The notes beneath the pieces are model-generated. The model was not told where the DNA came from and searched no databases. It was given only the letters and a program-made list of their open reading frames with translations. A DNA stretch of 64,000 bases from assembly GCA_027355725.1 (NCBI GenBank), contig DAIEHI010000104.1:17149-81148 (forward strand), written 5' to 3'. The DNA is from Acidimicrobiaceae bacterium. Lineage in GTDB: Bacteria; Actinomycetota; Acidimicrobiia; Acidimicrobiales; RAAP-2. Position 1 is the stretch's first letter. Each line of letters opens with the position of its first letter. The position numbers were made by a program, and so were the translations under genes. Shown here piece after piece: positions 25,117-33,969 of this stretch.

Positions 25117-26667
25117 CTACGAGACGCGGTGCTCTAAGAGGACTGGCACCGATTCGCTCGTGAGGAATCGCTTTTGTATCTTGCCAGTGGCGTGTGATGG
25201 GAAGTGCTCAACGACGTTGATCGACACTGGGCGGCGAGTGCGCGCGAAGGCACTCACGAGAACGTCATGGATTTCCTTCACGGTGATGAGCACATCGTCG
25301 AGCGACGTGGCACTGGTGACACCCTCTAGTTGCACGAAGAGCACGGGAACCTGCCCGTAGACGTCGTGGGGTGCGCCAACGACAGCGCAGGCACTGACTG
25401 CGGCGAGACCGAGCACGGATTCTTCAATCTCACGCGGAAAGATCTTCTCGCCCCCGCGGTTGATGACATCGTCACTTCGTCCAACAAGGAACACGAAGCC
25501 TTCGTCGTCAAGGTACCCGAGATCACCGGTGCGCAGCCAGCCCGCATCGTCGAAGCGGTCCTCGTATCCTTGGGCTTCGTAGTTCGTGATCACCGAACGG
25601 CCCTTGATCTCGACGTTGCCAACGACGAATGAGTCGGCGTCGCTCTTGTCAGTGTGATCGAGTGAGCGAACACGAAGCTCCACTCCAACGGGGCGACCCA
25701 CCGACCCGATCTTTCGCGTGGCGTCGAGCGGGTTCACGCATATTTGACTGGCGGCCTCGGTCATTCCGTAGGACTCGACCACCTGAATGTCGGTCGCTGA
25801 CTCGAACTGGCGAAGCAGCGCCGGCGCGAGAGGGGCCGAAGCGGACCTGATGAAGCGGACCCGAGAGGGAACGACCTCGTTCTCCTGGAGCGCGACGAGT
25901 CGAGAGATAATTGCGGGAACCGCGTTAATCCAGGTGACGCCGAGACTGTCGACGAGTGTCCAGAACCCCGTTCGGTGAAAGCGGTCATCGAGTGCGAGCG
26001 ACGCGCCGCTAACGAGCGTGGCGAGCAGACCGACAACCTCGGCATTGATGTGCCAGAGGGGAAGCGGGTTCATCCCGCGTTCCGTTGGAGTCAACTCATT
26101 ATGGGTTGCTATCAATGCGGCAGCGTGCAGCAATTGGCCAACGGGAAGTGCCATGACCTTGGGGGTCCCGGTCGTACCGGACGAGGAGAGCAGTACACCC
26201 CCACTTTGAGGATCGAACGCCGCGACCCGTGTCGAAGAGCCCTCGCCGTGCGACGACGCGTACATGTCATGCCAGCGCACCTTCTGATCAGCGGGGGCAC
26301 GACGATCACTCACTATGAGCTCGAGGTTCAGAGTCTGAGAACGTTGATTGATCTGCTCGCCAGTACTGAGAGCGGCGGTCGGATCAAGGGGTGCGACCCA
26401 GACGCCCGCAGCCAGCAGCGAGATAAATGCCTCCGTGAAATCCAGGGGATCCGCGACGATGAGGCCAACGCGTGCACCGCTGGTGACGCCGAGGGCGCGC
26501 AGCGTGTCTTGCCATTCTCGAGTCTTGGTTGCGAGCGTCTCGTAGGTGATTGTGCGAGGACCGCGCACCTCAAGGACGTAGGTGGCATCGCCGTGGCGAA
26601 TTGCCTGAGTCTCTACGAGGGAGAGTACTGAGTCGGGCGTCTCGAAGGGGCGGTTATGCGACATCAC
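25117..26667 (-). CDS. AMP-forming acyl-CoA synthetase/ligase
   Basis: The 516-residue enzyme belongs to the ANL superfamily: P-loop LLSSSGTTGTPKV near residue 157, VESYGMTEA, the aspartate in WLRTGDLGYLDDEG, the hinge GRSDDVINRGGEKI and the catalytic lysine in TGKIQKR near the C-terminus. It should activate a carboxylic acid as an acyl-AMP and pass it to CoA or another thiol. The acid is not indicated. The gene follows the VOC gene by 8 bp, so it appears to be the third gene of an operon with the phosphosulfolactate-synthase-like gene. ATG at 26664 is an alternative start. Confidence 0.88.
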   Translation of the reverse strand: MMSHNRPFETPDSVLSLVETQAIRHGDATYVLEVRGPRTITYETLATKTREWQDTLRALGVTSGARVGLIVADPLDFTEAFISLLAAGVWVAPLDPTAALSTGEQINQRSQTLNLELIVSDRRAPADQKVRWHDMYASSHGEGSSTRVAAFDPQSGGVLLSSSGTTGTPKVMALPVGQLLHAAALIATHNELTPTERGMNPLPLWHINAEVVGLLATLVSGASLALDDRFHRTGFWTLVDSLGVTWINAVPAIISRLVALQENEVVPSRVRFIRSASAPLAPALLRQFESATDIQVVESYGMTEAASQICVNPLDATRKIGSVGRPVGVELRVRSLDHTDKSDADSFVVGNVEIKGRSVITNYEAQGYEDRFDDAGWLRTGDLGYLDDEGFVFLVGRSDDVINRGGEKIFPREIEESVLGLAAVSACAVVGAPHDVYGQVPVLFVQLEGVTSATSLDDVLITVKEIHDVLVSAFARTRRPVSINVVEHFPSHATGKIQKRFLTSESVPVLLEHRVS

Positions 26668-26675
26668 TCGTCTCG

Positions 26676-27089
26676 TCAGTACATCATCCGAGGATCGTTG
26701 TAATGCTTGAACTCCAGCAGGTTCGAAGCGGGATCGCAGATCACGAATGTCTCGTGCACCTCGACCTTGCCTTCGAATCGATGAACGACGTCGCTGTAGA
26801 AGGGGATCGAGCGCTGACGACAGAGTTGGTAGACGGCATCGAAGTCGGCCTTTTCGCGAAACGTGACACCGAAATGGCGAGGATACATGGGAAGTTGGTC
26901 CATGGCGAGGCGGTCATCGGGCTCAGGTGAGAGGTGACAGACAACTTGATCTCCGAAGAAGTCGAGCGTCACCCGATCATCGTAACGGCGCGCCAACTTG
27001 CATCCGAGCTGAGCGACGTAGAACTGGACGGTCGCATCGAGGTCGTACGCTGGAATCGCCAAGTGAAAGGCGTCGCGACTCTCTCTCAT
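26676..27089 (-). CDS. VOC (glyoxalase/dioxygenase superfamily) protein
   Basis: A single-domain vicinal-oxygen-chelate protein of 137 residues: FHLAIPAYDLDATVQFYVAQ at the start, YPRHFGVTF in the middle and ICDPASNLLEFKHYN at the end. Candidate metal ligands are His9, His73-like and the glutamate of LLEF. Similar small VOC proteins with YPRHFG and LLEFKHY occur in cyanobacteria, without assigned function as far as I recall. Its start overlaps the stop of the ComA-like gene by 4 bp (ATGA), so the two are coupled. Confidence 0.85.
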   Translation of the reverse strand: MRESRDAFHLAIPAYDLDATVQFYVAQLGCKLARRYDDRVTLDFFGDQVVCHLSPEPDDRLAMDQLPMYPRHFGVTFREKADFDAVYQLCRQRSIPFYSDVVHRFEGKVEVHETFVICDPASNLLEFKHYNDPRMMY

Positions 27090-27883
27090 AGAGAATCGCG
27101 TTGTGAACTGACGCCCACGGGTTCAAAGTCGAGCAACGTCTCACTGCGAAGGCCCAGACGAATGGTTTCGAGGCCAATGATTTCCGCGGGGGCAATGTTG
27201 CCGAGGTTGACGTCGGTGCCAACGCGGCGCACGAAGAAGCTCTGCAACTCCATGGAAGGGGCCTCGAACAGCAACTTGTTGACGTCAATGGGACTGTCGA
27301 GGATGTCCTCGACGAGGCCGAAGCGCAGTTCTCCGTTGGGTCGACATATCCCGCCGTGCCCACTTTCGCGGGTCTCGAGGGTCACGAGTTGCGCACCCGC
27401 GTCGATGTCGTCAGTGATGTAGGTGATCCATCGGCTGGGCGCCATGTTCTCGGAACGAACGTTGTCCTTGGAGCCGACTTCTGAGATGACATTGAAGTCC
27501 TTGGCAAGTTCAGCAACGTACTCGGACTTGCGGGCGTCACTCAGGTCAATGGTCCCATTGGAGACTTCAACGTACTCGGCCCCGTAGTCACGCAACAGTT
27601 CGCGGAATTGGTTGAAACGGTTCTGGATGATGTACTTCTCAAAGAGGGTTCCGCCCATGTAGAACGCGACACCCTCGCTCTGGAGAAGCGCGATCTTCTT
27701 GTGCATATCTCGGGTGACCACTGAGGTGCCCCAGCCAAACTTCACGAAGTCAAGGTGGTCAGAAGTGCTCTCGACGATGTCGGCGAAGTAGTTGTAGGGC
27801 AGACCCTTGTCGATCGACATGGTGAATCCCGCTTTTCGCGGCTTGTGGCTTCGCGCTGGGAGTTGGAGGTGCGTAGGAGCCAT
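27086..27883 (-). CDS. Phosphosulfolactate synthase family (ComA/YitD-like) protein
   Basis: The 265-residue protein matches the ComA family along its length: MSIDKGLP near residue 22, LDFVKFGWGTS, MGGTLFEKY, YVEVSNGTIDLS, VISEVGSKD, LVTLETRESG, KLLFEAPS, and DVNLGNIAPAEIIGLETIRLGL at the end. In methanogens ComA adds sulfite to phosphoenolpyruvate to give phosphosulfolactate for coenzyme M; bacterial relatives occur in Bacillus (YitD) and in coenzyme-M users such as Xanthobacter. No ComB, ComC or other coenzyme M genes are nearby. It heads an operon with the VOC and acyl-ligase genes. The role here is open, though the fold assignment is firm. Confidence 0.9.
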   Translation of the reverse strand: MAPTHLQLPARSHKPRKAGFTMSIDKGLPYNYFADIVESTSDHLDFVKFGWGTSVVTRDMHKKIALLQSEGVAFYMGGTLFEKYIIQNRFNQFRELLRDYGAEYVEVSNGTIDLSDARKSEYVAELAKDFNVISEVGSKDNVRSENMAPSRWITYITDDIDAGAQLVTLETRESGHGGICRPNGELRFGLVEDILDSPIDVNKLLFEAPSMELQSFFVRRVGTDVNLGNIAPAEIIGLETIRLGLRSETLLDFEPVGVSSQRDSL

Positions 27884-28150
27884 ACATGTCCATTCTCGTG
27901 AGCTCGTCTCTGGTGAAATCTCGTGTGGACTTCAAACGGCTAATACTGATGCTAAAACTTGACCCTCCGGATTTCTGGGGGAGAGAGTTAGAAAATCGTG
28001 AGAATCTTTATCTGATTGGCTCGTGGTCCCCACAACGGTGACAAAAGCGCGCTTGATACTCTGCAGTAGTGGGACAGTACATCCCGGAGGCTCACATGTG
28101 CCATCCATGGCGCCACATTGTATGTGGCACGGTCGCGGCGCTGGGGTGAC

Positions 28151-29650
28151 TCAACTGGTCTTGATCCAGACGGCTTTTGTTTCGAGGAATTCATCGAGGT
28201 GCTCGACGCCGCCTTCACGGCCGTATCCGCTCATCTTGTAGCCACCAAAGGGGACGGCCGGATCCATGAGGTTGTAGCAATTCACCCATACCGAACCCGC
28301 ACGAATGGCTTTGGCGAAACGGTGGGCCTTGGAGACGTTCTCGGTCCACACGCCACTTCCCAGACCGAAGGTGGTGGCGTTGGCTCGACTGATGAGGTCT
28401 TCGACATCATCAAAGGCGATCGCCGACACCACGGGACCAAAGATCTCCTCAGTGGCTACGCGCATCTCGTCGCGAACGTCGGTGAAGATGGTGGGCGCCA
28501 CAAAGTACCCCTTCGACAGTTCGCCGGCGACGAGACGTTCGCCCCCGACCAGTACGTTCGCGCCTTCGTTTCGAGCGATATCGAAGTACCCCACGACTCG
28601 GTCGAGTTGGGTTTGTGAAACTACCGGCCCCAATTGGACTCCCTCACTCAGACCATTGCCGACGCTCAGCCCCTCAGCGAACTTGGCCACTCTCTGCATG
28701 AAGTCCTCGTAGATCGATCTTTCGACGAAGAGTCGCGTACCGGCACTGCAGACTTGACCTGAGTTGCCAAAGGCCGCGAGTGCAGCGCCCGGGACCGCTT
28801 GGTCGAGGTCGGCGTCGGCGAAGATGATGTTGGGTGATTTGCCTCCAAGCTCGAGGGTGACGCGCTTGAGATTGCCCGCAGATGAACGAAGGATTGCCTG
28901 GCCCGTTGCGGTCGACCCGGTGAAGGCAATCTTGTCGACGTCATCGTGTGCCGCGAGGGCCGCGCCCGCAATCTCGCCTACTCCGGGCACGACATTGAGC
29001 ACACCATCGGGAAGTCCTGCCTCGAGCAGCAGTTCTCCGAGCAGCAATGCCGTGAGCGACGCCTCCTCGGCAGGCTTCAGCACCACCGTGCAGCCGGCCG
29101 CGAGCGCGGCACCGACTTTCCAGATGAACGCAATGTGCGGATTGTTCCAAGGGATGATCGCCCCGACCACTCCGACAGGTTCCTTCAGGGTGTAGGTGAG
29201 ATAGTCCCCGGGAATGGAGTTCTCAATGGTGTCCCCACGCAGCGCGGTGGTGAGTCCGGCGTAGAAGCGCATCATCCCAACTGCCCGGCGTCGATTCCCC
29301 ATCGTCCTTGTGAGCGGCATGCCCATGTCAAGCGTGTCGAGTCGCGCGATCTCATCGTGGCGCGCCTCGACCAGGTCGGCGAAGCGTGAGAGGATCGTCT
29401 GGCGATCGAAGGGCTTCATCTTGCTCCATCGGCCGTCGTCGAACGCGCGCCTTGCCGCAGCGACCGCAAGGTCTATGTCGGTGGCGTCACCCTCGCTGAC
29501 GCGCGCGAGCATTTCGCCGGTAGCGGGGTTGAGGCTTTCGAACGTGCGACCCGAAGTCGCATCGACCCATCGTCCGTCGATCAACAGCCGCTTAAGGCCC
29601 CCATCGATAAATGCGTGGTGCGATGGTGCAGTTCGCTCGTCGACGCTCAT
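28151..29650 (-). CDS. NAD(P)-dependent aldehyde dehydrogenase
   Basis: The 499-residue enzyme oxidises an aldehyde to its acid. Class features: PVGVVGAIIPWNNP, KIAFTGSTATGQ (cofactor binding), VTLELGGKSPNIIF with the catalytic glutamate, and NSGQVCSAGTRLFV with the catalytic cysteine. I place the start at ATG 29650 because AAGGAG lies just upstream and it yields a family-typical length; the frame is open another 20 codons. It lies 267 bp upstream of the ComA-like gene on the same strand, with its own downstream gap, so co-transcription is uncertain. A second aldehyde dehydrogenase is at 45113-46477. Confidence 0.92.
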   Translation of the reverse strand: MSVDERTAPSHHAFIDGGLKRLLIDGRWVDATSGRTFESLNPATGEMLARVSEGDATDIDLAVAAARRAFDDGRWSKMKPFDRQTILSRFADLVEARHDEIARLDTLDMGMPLTRTMGNRRRAVGMMRFYAGLTTALRGDTIENSIPGDYLTYTLKEPVGVVGAIIPWNNPHIAFIWKVGAALAAGCTVVLKPAEEASLTALLLGELLLEAGLPDGVLNVVPGVGEIAGAALAAHDDVDKIAFTGSTATGQAILRSSAGNLKRVTLELGGKSPNIIFADADLDQAVPGAALAAFGNSGQVCSAGTRLFVERSIYEDFMQRVAKFAEGLSVGNGLSEGVQLGPVVSQTQLDRVVGYFDIARNEGANVLVGGERLVAGELSKGYFVAPTIFTDVRDEMRVATEEIFGPVVSAIAFDDVEDLISRANATTFGLGSGVWTENVSKAHRFAKAIRAGSVWVNCYNLMDPAVPFGGYKMSGYGREGGVEHLDEFLETKAVWIKTS

Positions 29651-29785
29651 AGTGCTCCTTGATCGCGCAGCGCACGAACCAGCGGAGCTCATCAACACCG
29701 GGCTAGCCACATCGTTCGAGCGCTGCTAGCTGTTAGGCCAACGATACCGTGGGATGGAGCGCCGGTTCTTCGCTGTTGAAGCCGT

Positions 29786-30703
29786 CTACCAGGTCGTGGG
29801 GAGTTTTGCGACGATGGCCTCGGCGATGGCGCGGTAGCCATCATTGTTGGGATGGTCGTCAGGTCCCCATGGTGGGGGAGTGCACATCCAGGTCAACGTA
29901 CAGGCACTGGCGACGTTCTGTGGAACCACGCCGACGTTGGGGAGTGTCGCGGGAGAAAGGTTGGCACTCTTGAACTGGCCGGCGATATTTGCAGTGGGAA
30001 TGTGGGCCGCGGTGTAGATGCTCTCGAGTAGGTCATCCAGTTGAGTCATCACCTGGAGCGATTGAGTGGCGGCGGTGATGCTGGTACCACCTTTTAGATA
30101 GTGCGCCAAAAACGGGTCGCCGTACTCGAGGCCAACGAAATGCACGTGGGGGCCGGCGGCGGCCTTCAACTGGTCGAGCACTTTGGGTAAATCGTCGCGT
30201 ACGTAGGAGATGCCCTGTTCGGCGCACGTCATGTCAATGACCGCAGTGTTGAGACAGGGGCGCACGTCGTTGAAGCCGAGATCGATGGTGACGAGCCCGA
30301 CGGAATTGGTATTGGCCTGGAGGAATTTGAGGGCCACTGGCAGCTGGCGATTTGGCAGGGTGTAGCAGTGGTCACCCGACAAGAGCATTGACTCTGCCGT
30401 CTCTCCCGGGCAACCGATTTGGCGCAATTTGAGGTTGACGCCTTTCGCCCTCTCGAAGGCGACCACATCGTTGGCGTAGCCAGTGTCGGTACGGTGTCCG
30501 TTGTGATGGACAATGCCCGTGGGCTGAAAACCGAGCGACGCTGACGCGCCAACGTCGAGATAGAAGCCAGAGACGCCCGTCGTGCTCGCTCCCGTCGTGC
30601 TCGGCAGGAACACGTGAGTTACGAGCCCCGCACCGATCACGCATACCACCGCCGCGATCGCAATGACTGCTGGGCCTCTTCGTCTCTTTCTACGATGACG
30701 CAT
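29786..30703 (-). CDS. Secreted or membrane-anchored SGNH/GDSL hydrolase
   Basis: The 305-residue protein starts with a very basic N-terminus (MRHRRKRRRG) and one hydrophobic segment (residues 11-33) that serves as signal or anchor. The outer domain has the SGNH blocks: DVGASASLGF with nucleophile Ser54, TIDLGFNDV with the oxyanion asparagine, and PDDHPNNDGY with the catalytic aspartate and histidine. Members are esterases acting on lipids or acylated polysaccharides. A pair of cysteine-containing loops (GCPGET, SACTLTWMC) may form disulfides. It is divergent from the HAD gene at 30952. Confidence 0.85.
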   Translation of the reverse strand: MRHRRKRRRGPAVIAIAAVVCVIGAGLVTHVFLPSTTGASTTGVSGFYLDVGASASLGFQPTGIVHHNGHRTDTGYANDVVAFERAKGVNLKLRQIGCPGETAESMLLSGDHCYTLPNRQLPVALKFLQANTNSVGLVTIDLGFNDVRPCLNTAVIDMTCAEQGISYVRDDLPKVLDQLKAAAGPHVHFVGLEYGDPFLAHYLKGGTSITAATQSLQVMTQLDDLLESIYTAAHIPTANIAGQFKSANLSPATLPNVGVVPQNVASACTLTWMCTPPPWGPDDHPNNDGYRAIAEAIVAKLPTTW

Positions 30704-30951
30704 TCGTTCCCCAAATCGTTTTCATTGCCGTCAGTGTCCCGTCACATTGATTGCGAGTGGGCTACTTCGTGTCTGTGATGAAGAATACGAACGTCACTGC
30801 GCACCTCGGGCACAACGAATTCAACTATCTTCATCACGTTGTGCCCTCTATCCTACTGCGGGGTTCAACAAAGTTGAGTCTTAGAATTTAGTGAGTCTGC
30901 TCATGTATGGTCTATTGCAGCAATCAAACGTCCGAGGAGTGTCTGCGCGCA

Positions 30952-31788
30952 ATGTCACTGACCAAGACTCCACAGGCCAAGTCGCATATTTCCCACGCTC
31001 ACCAGATCAGCTCGTGGTTGATTGATATGGATGGCGTCCTTGTACGCGAGGACCACCCCATCGAAGGGGCGAATCGTTTTCTTGAGTTCCTGCGCACGTC
31101 TGAGACGCCATTCCTCGTTCTCACCAACAATTCGATGTTTACCCCTCGCGACCTCAGCGCTCGTCTCAAGTGGAGTGGCATTGAAGTCCCCGAGGACCAC
31201 ATTTGGACCTCGGCTCTGGCCACCGCGGTCTTTCTCGATACTCAGCGCCCTAAGGGTTCAGCGTTCGTGATTGGCGAGGTTGGTCTTACGACCGCACTGC
31301 ACGAAGTTGGCTACACGCTTTCAGAGATGAATCCCGATTACGTGGTGATCGGTGAAACGCGTAGCTACAGTTTTGATCGCATCACCAAGGCCATTCGTCT
31401 CGTTGCCCAAGGCGCGCGATTCATCGCCACCAATCCTGACCCAACCGGACCAAGTGTCGACGGCCCGTTACCCGCCACCGGCGCCGTCGCCGCGTTGATT
31501 AGTCGTGCAACGGGCAAGGTTCCATATTTTGTGGGTAAGCCGAACCCGCTCATGATCAGGTCAGCCCTTCGAGCGCTGAACGCACATTCAGAGACCACCG
31601 CGATGGTCGGAGATCGAATGGACACTGATGTGGTCGCGGGACTTGAGGCAGGGCTGCACACCGTGCTCGTCCTCTCGGGACTCTCCAACGAAGACGCCGC
31701 TGAGCACTTCCCATACAGACCTTCGAGGATCGTCAGTTCAGTCGCCGTGTTGGCTGACGAACTGGAGGCTGAGCAGCACAAGGATTGA
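30952..31788 (+). CDS. HAD-IIA family phosphatase (NagD-like), paralogue 1
   Basis: The 278-residue protein has HAD motif I as WLIDMDGVLVRE, motif II in FLVLTNNSM, a C2-type cap, and motifs III/IV as GKPNPLMIRSAL and MVGDRMDTDV. NagD-like enzymes dephosphorylate small metabolites such as nucleotides or sugar phosphates. I prefer ATG 30952; an in-frame ATG at 30907 would add 15 residues of low plausibility. A close paralogue is encoded at 58376-59155. Both share IWTSA, GSAFVIGE, ATNP-PTGP and GKPNP. Confidence 0.87.
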   Translation: MSLTKTPQAKSHISHAHQISSWLIDMDGVLVREDHPIEGANRFLEFLRTSETPFLVLTNNSMFTPRDLSARLKWSGIEVPEDHIWTSALATAVFLDTQRPKGSAFVIGEVGLTTALHEVGYTLSEMNPDYVVIGETRSYSFDRITKAIRLVAQGARFIATNPDPTGPSVDGPLPATGAVAALISRATGKVPYFVGKPNPLMIRSALRALNAHSETTAMVGDRMDTDVVAGLEAGLHTVLVLSGLSNEDAAEHFPYRPSRIVSSVAVLADELEAEQHKD

Positions 31789-31819
31789 CCTCGCGGTTCA
31801 TGCGCGTGCTCAGGTCACG

Positions 31820-32809
31820 CTACTGAACGGTGACCAAGGTACCGATCGGCGTGTGGGGCCATACCACTGCGGCGTGCGCGAATGTCATCTCCACGCAACC
31901 AAGACTCTGCGGATAGCCGTACTGCGAACGAAGAAAGCCGTGCAGTGCGTCGCCACCATGGAAATACGAAACCCACGGGATGCCGGTGTCGTGATACTTC
32001 GTGCCGTCTGGGTTCGTACCTGACATGGTGGTCGTCGTGTAGCGAAGGTAGACCGGGTACGTTCCATTCTGGGTCGGCGATGCCGGTATGCCGGTATTGA
32101 CTGCCGTGGTGAAGACGATCTTGCCGTTGATGTAGAGCTTCAATTGCTGGGGGACTCGCTGGCTTACCAGAACGTAACTGTAATTGGTCGGGTCGAAGTG
32201 CTTTTCGATGACCGCAGTCACGATTGCGTGCCACGAGGCAGGGCTATTAGCACCTGTCGTTGGCAGGTTGTGGTCGGACTGAAACCTCATCAGGGCACCC
32301 TCGAGGACCACGTTGTTGGTTCCGACGCTCCACTGCGACTTGAGCGCACCCGGCAATGACGGAAAGCGCCACACGAATTTTCCCTTTTCGAGTGTCGTAC
32401 TGAGAGCGGTCGAGATTGGCGTCGCTGGAGTTGTCGTTGTCGTCACGGGCGCGCTTGTCGTGGTCGTGGTGGAAGTCGTCGAAGTCGAAGTGGTGGTCGA
32501 TGTTGAGGTCGTGCTTGAAGCCGGTACCGTAGTCGTCGTTGAGGTTGTTGTTGTGACACTCGTGGGCTGTCGAAGCTCAAGAGGAAGATAGTGAAGCACG
32601 GCGAGGAATTGATCTTCGAGTCGTATGGAGAAGGGGACACGAGCCGCGCGCTGCGCGATCGAGAGTTGTCTCGAGTGCTCCATGGACATCGAAGCCGCTC
32701 GCGGCGTCCCGCTCGCGCTCGACAAAGTCGCCGGCGACACCGCCTGGGAAGCCAACACCGCAGTAGCGATCAGCGATCCCATCAGGTAGGGGGTTCGAGG
32801 GGCCTTCAT
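31820..32809 (-). CDS. Secreted L,D-transpeptidase with Ser/Thr-rich linker
   Basis: The 329-residue protein has a hydrophobic N-terminal signal segment (LMGSLIATAVLASQAVS), a linker of nearly pure Thr/Ser at residues 83-130, a PGBD-like segment (ALMRFQSDHNLPTTGANSPA) and a C-terminal YkuD domain with GGDALHGFLRS and catalytic SLGCVEMTFA. It closely resembles the enzyme at 17197-18240 from the PGBD segment onward. The linker probably spans the wall and might be glycosylated. Role: L,D-crosslinking of peptidoglycan. It is convergent with the HAD gene, 31 bp apart. Confidence 0.9.
   Translation of the reverse strand: MKAPRTPYLMGSLIATAVLASQAVSPATLSSASGTPRAASMSMEHSRQLSIAQRAARVPFSIRLEDQFLAVLHYLPLELRQPTSVTTTTSTTTTVPASSTTSTSTTTSTSTTSTTTTTSAPVTTTTTPATPISTALSTTLEKGKFVWRFPSLPGALKSQWSVGTNNVVLEGALMRFQSDHNLPTTGANSPASWHAIVTAVIEKHFDPTNYSYVLVSQRVPQQLKLYINGKIVFTTAVNTGIPASPTQNGTYPVYLRYTTTTMSGTNPDGTKYHDTGIPWVSYFHGGDALHGFLRSQYGYPQSLGCVEMTFAHAAVVWPHTPIGTLVTVQ
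32420..32563. repeat. Low-complexity Ser/Thr-codon tract in the L,D-transpeptidase gene
   Basis: About 144 bp made mainly of GTC/GTG/GTT/AGT-type triplets on the plus strand, encoding residues 83-130 of the minus-strand L,D-transpeptidase. Codons vary, so it is not a pure trinucleotide repeat and looks maintained for its protein composition. Confidence 0.8.
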
Positions 32810-33035
32810 CCCTCGATCTTACTGAGTCGGCGATTTGATCCAATCGCCTCGATACTCGAACGACGATGATTCGATAGGACGGGAACATTGGAGCCGCCGC
32901 CGCTTCTTGAGTGCGTTATTGACGAATTCACGCCATCTCGATCTTGGGTGAGCGCCGAAGCGTCGCGTACGAGGGTTTACGATATTTTTAACTTCGACCA
33001 GTTGGCGTGTGACACCTGGCTGCAAAGGTTGATGC

Positions 33036-33698
33036 GTGGCACGAAAGTATCTGCGAGTACCAGAACTCATTGTGGGCTTTGACACTGAGACGACTGGCCT
33101 CGATGTCGCCTCCGAGAGGGCAATATCCTACGGATTCTGTGCCTATCACTACGGGCAACTTCAATGGAGTGAGCAATTCTTCGTCGTACCTGATCGACCG
33201 ATCGCTGCCGCAGCGCAACGCGTGCACGGCCTGTCACTCGAGTCGCTCGAGGAACGACGCTCGACCCACCAGGTGTTCAGTGTGGAAGGTGGGCTCATTC
33301 GTGCGGCCGAGATATTGCGAGGATTTCAAGACCAAGGAGCGCACGTCGTTGGCGCCAACGTCGTGCGCTTCGACATCGAGATGCTGCGTCGTAGTTATCA
33401 GTCGGTACTCGGCAAGAACCTGAACGACGATTTTCTCGACGTGTCCTTGCTGCAGGTCATCGACGTCATCGAACATGACTGGGCGATCGAGCCAGACCGC
33501 ACGGCGCGTCCTCGCAGGGGCCTTGAGCAACTCTGTCTCTACTACGGCATTGAACCGGGGGGACATGATGCGCTCAGCGATGCCCGTGCCACAGTTGAGG
33601 TGTTCCTCGAACAGGTGGTGCGCAACAACAAGGGCCAGGCCACTTTGAACTTGGAGGCCCCGTCAATCACTACTGACGATGCTCTCGAAGTCCGCTAA
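33036..33698 (+). CDS. DnaQ-like 3'-5' exonuclease (DEDDh)
   Basis: The 220-residue protein has Exo I GFDTETTGLD (Asp16, Glu18), Exo II NVVRFDIEMLRR, and Exo III HDALSDARAT with the DEDDh histidine. It resembles DNA polymerase III epsilon-type nucleases but has no polymerase-binding tail that I can identify, so it may be a stand-alone exonuclease, as many actinobacteria have. It starts with GTG. It is followed by tRNA-Val on the same strand 55 bp downstream. Confidence 0.87.
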   Translation: MARKYLRVPELIVGFDTETTGLDVASERAISYGFCAYHYGQLQWSEQFFVVPDRPIAAAAQRVHGLSLESLEERRSTHQVFSVEGGLIRAAEILRGFQDQGAHVVGANVVRFDIEMLRRSYQSVLGKNLNDDFLDVSLLQVIDVIEHDWAIEPDRTARPRRGLEQLCLYYGIEPGGHDALSDARATVEVFLEQVVRNNKGQATLNLEAPSITTDDALEVR

Positions 33699-33753
33699 GT
33701 GTTGATATCGCGGTATTTCCAAAGTGGTCCAGGTGGTAGGGTTGAAGCCTTAG

Positions 33754-33830
33754 GGGCCGTTGGCGCAGTCTGGTAGCGCACTTGCATGACACGCAAGGGG
33801 TCACAGGTTCAAGTCCTGTACGGCCCACCA
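33754..33830 (+). tRNA. tRNA-Val (GAC)
   Basis: Acceptor stem 33754-33760 pairs with 33820-33826, then discriminator A and encoded CCA (33828-33830). The anticodon arm is CTTGC-ATGACAC-GCAAG, giving anticodon GAC. The T arm carries GGTTCAAGTC. Confidence 0.95.
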
Positions 33831-33969
33831 CATTGATCTAACAGATTTCCTGGGATGGTCGAACTCTGAGATGCGCGCAGTGAGTCTTAATTGCTATCAG
33901 CACTCAATAGTGCTCGGCCTATTGGTTTAACTTCACGGTTTCGATGGTCCCTCGGGTAGATTCAGGGTT

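Noticed and set aside
25975..26631. 218-codon plus-strand frame inside the acyl-ligase gene
   Set aside because: It is antisense to the well-supported AMP-forming ligase and has no features of its own.
32420..32563. Repetitive tract that could be taken for a repeat array or CRISPR-like region
   Set aside because: It has no regular repeat-spacer pattern; it codes for the Thr/Ser linker of the L,D-transpeptidase.
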